Assembly (NCBI GenBank): GCA_052387815.1
Contig: JBQTIU010000024.1
Span: 1-64,000 of the forward strand
DNA length: 64,000 nucleotides
From: JBQTIU01 sp052387815
GTDB taxonomy: Bacteria; Pseudomonadota; Alphaproteobacteria; CACIAM-22H2
Reading direction: 5' to 3'
Shown here: piece by piece, positions 1 to 7,700 of the stretch
Position numbering within the stretch: the stretch's first letter is position 1
How the letters are laid out: every line of letters starts with the position of its first letter
Notes under the pieces: generated by a model
Told to the model about the DNA's origin: nothing
The model's database searches: none
What the model saw: only the letters and a program-made list of their open reading frames with translations
Program-made: the position numbers and the translations under genes

Positions 1-57
1 CGGACAGACCAGGATTTCCAAGAGTTTCGGATCGATCCCGGAACTTCGCTCGCTCAT
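1..57 (-). CDS. Trm112 family protein (UPF0434), N-terminal fragment
   Basis: An ATG at 57 on the minus strand reads MSERSSGIDPKLLEILVCP and runs off the left edge. The 'PKLLEILVCP' stretch is the typical N-terminus of the small zinc-binding Trm112/YcaR family, where the Cys is the first zinc ligand. Only 19 residues are present, so no more of the fold can be checked. It lies 46 bp downstream of the LON-domain gene on the same strand, and the order thioredoxin/TPR, LON domain, Trm112 is common in alphaproteobacteria, which supports the call. Confidence 0.8.
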   Translation of the reverse strand, partial: MSERSSGIDPKLLEILVCP

Positions 58-103
58 GTCGATCGCCTCTCCCGATGCTCGCCCGAGAAAACGTCGCCGC
101 GCT

Positions 104-784
104 TCAGTGTTTGACCGACTCGCCCGCGCCGCGCTTGAGCGCCGACATCTCGATGAGCGCGATCATCACGCGGCTGCGCTCGACGAGCGTCGCGGATTCC
201 AAGAGCGCCTGCTTCTCCTGCGGCTCGAACGGGCAGACCATGGCGAGCGTGATCACCAGCCGCTCGTCGGGCGTCTGTTTGATCGCCTGCCAGTCGGCGG
301 TGATGTTGTTGACTGTGAAATAGGCCTTGAGCGAGCGCAACAGCCGCTCGCGGTCGATGCCGCTCGCTTGGCTGGCGGCCGCCGGCGGCGTCAGGTCGAC
401 CTGCCAGAGCGAGAAATCCGGGACGACGCGGCGATAGCCGCGATGGAGGGCGAGCTCGCCCACCACGTTGAAGCGGCAAACGCCGGCGAGCGTGATCTGG
501 TAGCGCCCGTCGTCGGCCTCGTTGAAGCTGGTGATGCGGCCCGCGCAGCCCGTCGCGTAAAGGCGCGGCGGCCGTTCCGGCGCCTCCTTGGCGATCGGCT
601 GGATCATGCCGATGAGCCGCCCCGGCGCGGCCAGCGCGTCGTCGATCATGGCGAGATAGCGCGGCTCGAAGATATTGAGCGGCAGCCGTCCGTGCGGCAA
701 CAGCAGGGCCGCGCTCAACGGAAAGACCGGCAGGATCCGCGGCAGATCGGCGAGGCTGACGGGCGAGCCGGCGCGCATGCGCAT
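104..784 (-). CDS. LON peptidase substrate-binding domain protein
   Basis: A 226-residue protein made only of the N-terminal substrate-binding domain of Lon proteases, without ATPase or peptidase domains. The hallmark is at residues 19-43 (LPVFPL, then LPLNIFEPRY). Further family features follow: a 'GCAGRI' turn and a C-terminal helical part with an 'ITLAMVCPFEP' segment. Stand-alone proteins of this family are cytosolic; their role is unsettled, though adaptor or quality-control functions have been suggested. It starts 19 bp after the stop of the CnoX/YbbN gene and is probably co-transcribed with it and with Trm112. The first few residues are uncertain because another ATG lies two codons further in. 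Confidence 0.9.
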   Translation of the reverse strand: MRMRAGSPVSLADLPRILPVFPLSAALLLPHGRLPLNIFEPRYLAMIDDALAAPGRLIGMIQPIAKEAPERPPRLYATGCAGRITSFNEADDGRYQITLAGVCRFNVVGELALHRGYRRVVPDFSLWQVDLTPPAAASQASGIDRERLLRSLKAYFTVNNITADWQAIKQTPDERLVITLAMVCPFEPQEKQALLESATLVERSRVMIALIEMSALKRGAGESVKH

Positions 785-803
785 GGCGGGGGTAGCGGCT
801 TTC

Positions 804-1712
804 TCAGGCGAACAGGAGCGAGGACAGCCGCCTGCGGCCGGCGACGGTCACCGGGTGGGTGGGGCCCAGCGCCTCGAAGAACTTGAGCAGCTGCTTGCGC
901 GCCGCGTCCTCGTTCCACTTGCGATCGCGCCTGAACAGCTCGAGCATCTCCTCGACCGCCGCCTCGCTGCGGCCGCCGGAAAACAGCGCCATGGCGAGGT
1001 CCAGGCGCGCCTGGTGGTTGGCCGGATCTTGGGCCACCTTCGCCGCCAGCTCGCCGACCGCGCCCACGCCGGCCCCCTGCTCGGCCAGTTCGACCGCCTG
1101 AAAGGCGGCGGCCACCGCGGCGTCCGTGCGCGCCTCGGCCGGCAAGCCGTCGAGGAGATGGCGCGCGCGCGCGCGGTCGCCGGCCGCGAGATAGCAGCGC
1201 GCCAGCCCGGCGACGGCGGCGACGTTGCCCGGCTCGCGGGCCAGCACTTGGCCGTACAGGGCGCTCGCCGTCCCGCTGTCGCCCTTGGCCATGGCGGCCT
1301 TGGCTTGGTCGAGCGCCTGGTCGAGCGCCGAGGGCGCCTGGGCGCCGGACAGGCGCTTGAGGAACGCCTTGATCTGGCTTTCGGGCAACGCACCCACGAA
1401 GGCGTCCACCGGCCGGCCGCCCTTGAAGGCGAACACGGCGGGGATCGACTGGATGCGCATCTGCTGGGCGATCTCGGGGTTCTCGTCGATGTTGACCTTG
1501 ACCAGGCGCACGGCTCCTCCCGCCTCGCGCACCAGCTTCTCGATCATCGGCCCCAACTGCTTGCAGGGCCCACACCACGGGGCCCAGAAATCGACGATGA
1601 CCGGGACCTTTTTCGAGGCCTCGATGACGTCGGCGACGAAGCCGGCGATGTCGCTATCCTTGATGAACTCAGCGCCGCCGCTGCCCTTGGCGGCGCCTAT
1701 GACTTGTTCCAT
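804..1712 (-). CDS. ybbN: Thioredoxin-domain co-chaperone CnoX/YbbN
   Basis: A 302-residue protein with a thioredoxin domain (about residues 15-120) followed by tetratricopeptide-like helices to the C-terminus, the architecture of CnoX (YbbN). The active site is a full WCGPC at residues 46-50; the E. coli protein has lost one of these cysteines, so this version may be redox-active. CnoX protects oxidation-damaged proteins and passes them to GroEL/DnaK; that role is inferred from the family. It is the first gene of a probable minus-strand operon with the LON-domain and Trm112 genes. Confidence 0.92.
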   Translation of the reverse strand: MEQVIGAAKGSGGAEFIKDSDIAGFVADVIEASKKVPVIVDFWAPWCGPCKQLGPMIEKLVREAGGAVRLVKVNIDENPEIAQQMRIQSIPAVFAFKGGRPVDAFVGALPESQIKAFLKRLSGAQAPSALDQALDQAKAAMAKGDSGTASALYGQVLAREPGNVAAVAGLARCYLAAGDRARARHLLDGLPAEARTDAAVAAAFQAVELAEQGAGVGAVGELAAKVAQDPANHQARLDLAMALFSGGRSEAAVEEMLELFRRDRKWNEDAARKQLLKFFEALGPTHPVTVAGRRRLSSLLFA

Positions 1713-1950
1713 GGCGTCGTTCTCGAACCCCTATATTCCGGCCGCCGACCCCGGCGGTCCAGGCGATCCCTGGCCGCGGGGGAACCGGCTTGGCGTCGGC
1801 TCTCCATTAAATGGCGGTTTTCGAGCCGGCTCGCAACCCCGAAGGTGGACCAGGCCGACCGCAACGACCGCGTCGAGCGACCCCGCCAAACCGCGGCTTG
1901 CAATCGCACCGCAAGCCCGTATGATCGGCCCTGCCTGGCCTCGAGGCCCC

Positions 1951-2025
1951 GCGGGAGTAGCTCAGTGGTAGAGCATCACGTTGCCAACGTGAGGGTCGCG
2001 GGTTCAAGTCCCGTCTCCCGCTCCA
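1951..2025 (+). tRNA. tRNA-Gly(GCC), CCA encoded
   Basis: A full cloverleaf can be drawn. The acceptor stem is GCGGGAG paired with CTCCCGC. The D arm has AGCTCAGTGGTAGAGC. The anticodon stem is TCACG/CGTGA with loop TTGCCAA, giving anticodon GCC at 1983-1985. The T arm contains GGTTCAAGTCC. The discriminator is T, and CCA is encoded at 2023-2025. The gene stands alone between the cnoX operon and the hicAB pair. tRNA genes are common integration sites, but I see no copy of its 3' end nearby to mark an att pair. Confidence 0.97.
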
Positions 2026-2140
2026 GCCTTTTCAGCCCACAACCTCGCGGCTGCGAATGACCGGCGCAGATGCGGGGTGAGCCCGGCGCGGTCCGTTCCT
2101 GCGCGCTTGCGCAGCTTTGGCCCGCCGGCGCCTCGAGGCG

Positions 2141-2359
2141 TCAGCCGGCCGCGTAGATCGCCGGACGGTAGCGCGGTTCCGGTATCGGTCTGCCTTCGCT
2201 GCGCGCTACCTCAAGCCACCCCTCGATGGCCATTTGGAATTCGGCCAATGCCTCCGCCGGCGTGTCGCCGAATGCGGAGCACGATTTCAGGTCCGGCACG
2301 TCGGCCACCCAACACTGATCCGCCTCGGACCAGAACAAGTTGATGTGATAGCGATTCAT
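2141..2359 (-). CDS. hicB: HicB family antitoxin
   Basis: A 72-residue HicB-like protein: 'WVADVPDLKSCSAFGDTPAEALAEF' is the characteristic partial RNase H-like fold seen in HicB antitoxins. The usual C-terminal DNA-binding segment is absent, so autoregulation by this protein alone is doubtful. Its start overlaps the stop of the upstream hicA-like gene by 4 bp (ATGA), which couples translation of the pair. The HicA-first order is standard for hicAB modules. The function as antitoxin is inferred from family and pairing. Confidence 0.85.
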   Translation of the reverse strand: MNRYHINLFWSEADQCWVADVPDLKSCSAFGDTPAEALAEFQMAIEGWLEVARSEGRPIPEPRYRPAIYAAG

Positions 2360-2610
2360 CGGCCTTCTTCCATCGTCCAGCCGAATTCCTCGACCATTTC
2401 GAGGAACTGGCTTACTTGATATGGCTTCACTTCGCCGTGGCGGGGCTGCAAACCGAGCGGCCTTGGCACCCGCGGCTGGCTCAATATACGGTGGCTTCCC
2501 GTTGTACGCCGATGAACGAGCCCAAAGGCTTCGACCAGCCGCTGGAAATCGTCAACGGCGATATTACGGCTTCCGGCCGCGATTTTCTTCCCTGTTTTAT
2601 GCGCGCGCAA
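2356..2610 (-). CDS. hicA: HicA family mRNA interferase toxin
   Basis: An 84-residue basic protein with the dsRBD-like HicA pattern. The catalytic histidine is H40 in 'TTGSHRIL', and the C-terminal part 'HGEVKPYQVSQFLEMVEEFG' matches the family. This longer HicA subtype normally begins with an 'M(R/K)xHKT' segment, so the ATG at 2610 fits. HicA toxins cleave mRNA and are neutralised by HicB. The pair sits on the minus strand just past tRNA-Gly, a position typical of small mobile addiction modules. Confidence 0.85.
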   Translation of the reverse strand: MRAHKTGKKIAAGSRNIAVDDFQRLVEAFGLVHRRTTGSHRILSQPRVPRPLGLQPRHGEVKPYQVSQFLEMVEEFGWTMEEGR

Positions 2611-2755
2611 GTTTGCGCCTTGGGCCCAGTTGTGCTCCCCCCTCCGCTGCCCGGACGGCCCAGCCTGCGCGTCCGACCCCGGCGCCCGCTATCGTAACGT
2701 TGATCGTCGGCGTGACGTCTTGCGTCGAGCGAAAATCACCAGCCCGATCGCCGGC

Positions 2756-3172
2756 CTACTCCAGGATCGACGACACCAACAGGGCGGCGAGCACCAGCAC
2801 GCCGTAGGACAGGAACACGCTGGTCAGCACGAACAGGACATTGCCGATGCTCGCCAGGCGCCTGACCTGGCGCTCGACGTGGCGGCGCTGCTGCGGCCGG
2901 CGCTCGGGACCGGCGACGAGGGCGAGATAGAACCGATTGAAGGGCAGCGGGATCGACATGCGGATATCGACCGGGTGATCGACCCACGGCCGGTTCTGCG
3001 CCGCCGCGACCAGCGCCGCCCTGAGGTCGTCCGAAAGCTTGGCAAGCAACTCGCTCGGCAAGCGCGCCAATAGCCACTCGGCGTCGCTCGACGCGGTCGA
3101 TGAGTTCGGCATCGATGGGCTCCCTGGCTCGACGGTGGCGACAAGCCAACCCTCGCTGGGAGCGTTTGTCAA
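2756..3172 (-). CDS. Hypothetical protein with C-terminal membrane segment
   Basis: 138 residues. The first ~30 are low-complexity and polar. Residues 31-80 form a helical soluble part that includes 'NRPWVDHPVDIRMSIPLPFNRFYLALVAGPERR'-like sequence, then a very basic stretch (residues 91-106). A single hydrophobic segment spans residues ~111-136. This suggests a cytoplasmic domain tethered by one C-terminal transmembrane helix. I do not recognise a named family. Codon pattern and composition agree with a real gene. It neighbours the hicAB pair and a divergent MaoC-like gene; neither gives a functional clue. Confidence 0.6.
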   Translation of the reverse strand: MTNAPSEGWLVATVEPGSPSMPNSSTASSDAEWLLARLPSELLAKLSDDLRAALVAAAQNRPWVDHPVDIRMSIPLPFNRFYLALVAGPERRPQQRRHVERQVRRLASIGNVLFVLTSVFLSYGVLVLAALLVSSILE

Positions 3173-3276
3173 GCGCGCGCGCCCCGAGCCAACGCTTCCT
3201 TGCCCGCCTCGAATTTGGTTAATTACCCCGAACTCCCGCTTGCCGAGGGCGACCCCGCGAGGCCGGTGTCAAGACG

Positions 3277-3714
3277 ATGCGCGCGCGCTATCTCGAGGAT
3301 TTCAAGCCGGGGGATACGTTCACGACCCCCCGCCGGATGCTGTCGGGCGATGACATCGCCGATTTCGCCCGCCGCTTCGCGCCGGCGCCCGCGCCGGCCC
3401 TCGCCGTCTTTCACCTGCTGGCCTTGAGCTTCCGCCTGATCCTCGATTCGGGCGTGATTTCGGGCACCAACATGGGTGGAGCGGCGGCCGAGGCAATCAG
3501 CCTCGAGCGCTCGGTCGGGCCGGGCGAGGCGGTGGCCGTCACGGCCAGCGTGCTCGAAGCCCGGCCCTCCACCTCCAAGCCCGATCGCGGGACGGCCCGC
3601 ATCCGCTATGAGCTCGGCAACGACGCCGGCGAGACCGTGTTGGGCTTCACCATCACCCACGTGATGCGGCGCCGGCCTCACCCGGTCATGCACAAGCCGC
3701 CGGAAACGCTGTAG
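3277..3714 (+). CDS. MaoC-like hot-dog protein, probably lacking the catalytic dyad
   Basis: 145 residues. The N-terminus 'YLEDFKPGDTFTTPRRMLSGDDIADFARRF' is the classic opening of MaoC-type (R)-hydratases, and the C-terminal strands 'GTARIRYELGNDAGETVLGF' also fit. The usual segment with the hydratase Asp and His (typically D-x4-H followed by a glycine-rich turn) is replaced by an Ala/Pro-rich stretch and 'FHLLALSFRLILDSG'. The protein is therefore unlikely to hydrate enoyl-CoA by the standard mechanism. It may be a divergent thioesterase-like or structural hot-dog protein. It is alone on the plus strand. Confidence 0.65.
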   Translation: MRARYLEDFKPGDTFTTPRRMLSGDDIADFARRFAPAPAPALAVFHLLALSFRLILDSGVISGTNMGGAAAEAISLERSVGPGEAVAVTASVLEARPSTSKPDRGTARIRYELGNDAGETVLGFTITHVMRRRPHPVMHKPPETL

Positions 3715-3725
3715 ACCTGCCCGCC

Positions 3726-4589
3726 TCACGGCGTGGCGAGCAACACCTGGCCCTTGTCGATCTCCGCACTCACCTCGCGGCGCGGGCCGAACTCGACCGC
3801 CGAGGTCGTGTAGCCGATGGCGGCGAAGAACTTGACGGCGTCAGCGAGGGTGCGGTTCACGCGCCGCCAATACGCGGGCTCGTAGAGAAAGAACACCTTG
3901 GGCCGGAAGCGCGCCAGGGTCTCGCGGCCGCCCTCCAAGATGTTCCATTCCTCGCCCTGGGCCAGAAGCTTGACGACGTCGAGCCGGGGCACGGGATGGC
4001 CGGCGATGAAATCGTCGAGCGAGACGACTTCGATCTCGACGCTCGGGGTCGGCCGCCCGACGTTCTCGGCATAAAGGCTGGCGTTGGCGAAGTTGCCGAT
4101 GCCCTCGTCATGGCTGTAGAAGCGCCGCCGCTCGCTGTTGGCCGACAGGGCGATCTGGTGGGTGTCGACGAAGTCGAAGCCGTTCAATGCCAGGTTGCGC
4201 TTGAGCCTGGCCAAGGGGTGCGGATCGGGTTCGAAGCATACCACCTTGCCGCTCGTCCCGACGCGGTTGGCCATCACCACGCTGTGCATGCCGATGTTGG
4301 CGCCGATGTCGAAGGCGACATGGCCCGGGCGCAGCATGCGGTTCAAGAGCTTGCTCACCTCCGGGCGGAAGACGCCGTAGAAGAAGATGTACCACTCGCA
4401 AAACGATTGCGTGTCGATGTTGAGCAACAGGCCGTCGTCGTAATCGACGACGGTGCGGATCGGGCGCGCGTTGCCGGGCGGGTGGATGGCGCGCAGCAGG
4501 CGGTCGGTGCCCTTGGGATGGAAGCGCCGCGTCAGGCGCGCCAGCGCGTGCACGAGGCCGGGCGGGATCGGCGGGGCGGATGGCGGCAT
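3726..4589 (-). CDS. FkbM family methyltransferase
   Basis: 287 residues from the ATG at 4589 (MPPSAPPIPPGL). A longer frame upstream would run into the divergent glutamate dehydrogenase leader and is not needed. The SAM-binding motif 'FDIGANIG' is at residues 93-100, followed by 'GKVVCFEPDP', as in FkbM O-methyltransferases. The late family motif, normally K-x-D-x-x-G-x-E, reads KLLAQGEE here, so the aspartate is missing. A substrate such as a surface sugar is possible but not shown. It is divergent from the glutamate dehydrogenase gene with a 140-bp gap. Confidence 0.85.
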   Translation of the reverse strand: MPPSAPPIPPGLVHALARLTRRFHPKGTDRLLRAIHPPGNARPIRTVVDYDDGLLLNIDTQSFCEWYIFFYGVFRPEVSKLLNRMLRPGHVAFDIGANIGMHSVVMANRVGTSGKVVCFEPDPHPLARLKRNLALNGFDFVDTHQIALSANSERRRFYSHDEGIGNFANASLYAENVGRPTPSVEIEVVSLDDFIAGHPVPRLDVVKLLAQGEEWNILEGGRETLARFRPKVFFLYEPAYWRRVNRTLADAVKFFAAIGYTTSAVEFGPRREVSAEIDKGQVLLATP

Positions 4590-4729
4590 GGTCGCTCGGC
4601 CAGAACTGGGCGTGGGGTCGGGGGGCAACTTATTGGGGCGTTCGGGCGGCCTGTCAACCACGCCGCTCCGCTTTCTGCCCGCCGCCGAATCGGCTAGCCT
4701 GGGGCAAGCGGGGCCAGGGAGCATCGGGG

Positions 4730-7700
4730 ATGTCGCCGTCGGATACCGCGCGCAAGGGCGAGATCGTCGAGGAGGTCGCCGGCCTGGCGCGCCGCCGCCT
4801 GGGGCCCGACGAGCGCGCCGCCGCCGAGGGATTCCTGCGGCGCTTCTACGCCAACGTGGCGCTCGACGATCTCGCCGCCCGGCCGGCCGAGGATCTCTAC
4901 GGCGCCGCCCTCGCCCTGTGGCGGTTCGCCCGCCGGCGCGCGCCCGGGCAGCCCTTGGTCCGGGTCTACAACCCGCTTGTGGCCGAGCACGGCTGGGCCT
5001 CGCGCCATACGGTGGTCGAAATCGTCAACGACGACATGCCGTTCCTGGTCGACTCGGTCACCGCCGAGCTCAACCGCCGCGATCTAGCGGTCCATCTCGT
5101 CATCCACCCGGTGATGCGGGTCAAGCGCGCGCAGGCGGGCGAGCTCTCGGGCCTGGCCGAGGATGGCCGACCCGAGTCGTTCATGCATATCGAGATCGAC
5201 GAACAGGGCGCGGGCGAGGCGCTCGCCGAGATCGGGCGCGGGATCGAATCGGTGCTCGCCGATGTGCGTGTGGCGGTCGCCGATTGGCGCCCCATGCGCA
5301 AGCGGCTCGACGACATCATCGCCGAGCTCGACGCCAAGCCGCCGCCGGTGCCGGCCGAGGAGATCGCCGCCGCGCGCGGTTTCCTGGCCTGGATATCGGG
5401 CGAAAATTTCACCTTGTTGGGGTGCCGCGAATACAACTTCGGCGGCGCGGATGGCGAGGCGCGCGCCAATATCGTCACGGGGCGCGGGCTCGGGCTGTGC
5501 CGCGACGACGGATTCGTCATCTTCGACGGCCTGCGCAACCTTGGCGCCTTGCCGCCCGACGTGCAGGACTTCGTCCGCCGGCCGCAGCTCTTGCGGGTGA
5601 CCAAGGCCAACCGCCGCTCGAGCGTCCACCGGCGCGTCTATCTCGACGCCGTCGGCGTCAAGACCTTCGATGCGGCGGGGCGAGTGTCGGGCGAGCGCCT
5701 CCTGGTCGGGCTGTTCACCTCCACGGCCTATACCGCGCGCCCGCGCGACATCCCGCTGCTGGCTGGCAAGATCGAGCACATCCTCGGCCTCGCCGGGTTC
5801 GACCCCGCCGGCCATGACGGCAAGGCCCTGGTCCATATCCTCGAGACCTTCCCGCGCGACGAGCTGTTCCAGGCCACGGCGGACGAGCTTTACGGCGCCG
5901 CCCTCGGCGTCCTTGCCCTTCAGGAGCGCCAGCGGACCGCGCTGTTCGTGCGCCGCGACCCGTTCGAGCGCTTCATCTCCGCCTTAGTCTATGTCCCGCG
6001 CGACCGCTTCAACACCGACTTGAGGATCCGGTTCCACCGCATCCTGGCCGACGCCTATGAGGGACGCATCACGGCGTTCTACGTCCAGTTCTCCGACGAG
6101 TCCTTGCTCGCGCGCGTGCACTACATCGTCGGCACGACGCCGGGCCGCGTTCCCGAGGTTGCGGTCAAGGACCTCGAGCGGCGGTTGATCGAGGCCGGGC
6201 GCAGCTTCGCCGACAAGCTCAAGGACGCGCTGGTGGGCACCCTGGGCGAGGGGCGGGGACTGGCCACGCTGGCCCGCTACGCCGACGCCTTCCCCGCCGC
6301 CTATCGCGACAGTTTTTCGCCCGAGGCGGCGCTCGCCGACATCGCGCTCGTCGAGCGCGTGCACTCGGGCGCCGAGGCACTGGGCGTCAACCTCTACCGC
6401 GCGCTCGACTCGCCGGAGGCCGAGCTGCGCCTGCGCGTTTTCCACAGCGGCCGGCCGTTGCCGCTCTCGGATATGCTGCCGATGATCGAGAATATGGGCC
6501 TCCGGGTGATCAGCGAGCAGCCGTTCCGGATCGCGCCGGCGGGCGTCGCGGAGCCGGTGTTCATGTACGATTTCGCGATGCTGATGCGCGATGCGGCGGC
6601 GATCGACCTCACCCAAGTCAAGCCGGAATTCGAGGCGGCCCTCAAGTCGGTGTGGGCCGGGGCGGCGGAAAACGACGGCTTCAACCGGCTGGTGATCGGG
6701 GCCGGGCTGTCGGGGGGGGAGGTGACGGCGTTGCGCGCCTATGCGAAGTACCTGCGCCAGATCGGCATCCCCTTCAGCCAAGCCTATATGGAGGACACGC
6801 TGGCGCGCCACCCCATGATCGCGCGCGCGCTCGTCGATCTGTTCCGCCTGCTCCATGACCCGAGTGCCCCCGCCAGCGCCGAGGCCGCGGGCGCGGCCCG
6901 CGCGGGCGAGATCGAGCGCCTGCTCGATGCGGTCGCCAATCTCGACGAGGACCGCATCCTGCGCCGCTTCCTCAACCTCGTGCGCGCGACGCTCCGGACC
7001 AACTTCTTCCAGCGCGACAAGGACGGAGCGCCGAAGCGCCACCTGTCCTTGAAGCTCGACAGCCAGGCGATCGACGAGCTGCCGCTGCCGCGACCGCTGG
7101 CTGAAATTTTCGTCTATGCGCCCGAGGTCGAGGCGGTGCACTTGCGCGGCGGGCGCGTGGCCCGCGGCGGCATCCGCTGGTCCGACCGGCGCGAGGATTT
7201 CCGCACCGAGATCCTGGGCCTCATGAAGGCGCAACAGGTCAAGAACGTGGTCATCGTGCCGGTGGGCTCGAAGGGTGGGTTCTTCGTCAAGCGGCCGCCG
7301 CCGCCCGAGGCCGGGCGCGAGGCGGCGCTGGCCGAAGGGATCGCCTGCTACAAGACCATGATGCGCGGCCTGCTCGACCTGACCGACAGCATCGGGCCGG
7401 GCGGCGTCGTCCCGCCGCAAGGGGTCGTGCGCCGCGACGGCGACGATCCCTACCTGGTGGTCGCCGCCGACAAGGGCACCGCGACCTTCTCCGATATCGC
7501 CAACGCGGTGGCGCGCGAGTACGGCTTCTGGCTCGACGACGCGTTCGCCTCGGGCGGCTCGGCGGGCTACGACCACAAGCGCATGGCAATCACCGCGCGC
7601 GGCGCCTGGGAGGCGGTCAAGCGCCATTTCCGCGAACTCGGCATCGACGTCGAGGCGAGCGACTTCACGGCGGTCGGGGTCGGCGACATGTCGGGCGACG

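Noticed and set aside
675..2060. Long plus-strand open frame over cnoX and LON genes
   Set aside because: It is the high-GC shadow of clearly conserved minus-strand genes and runs through the tRNA.
1951..2610. Integrative element anchored at tRNA-Gly
   Set aside because: No integrase and no repeat of the tRNA 3' end were found near hicAB.
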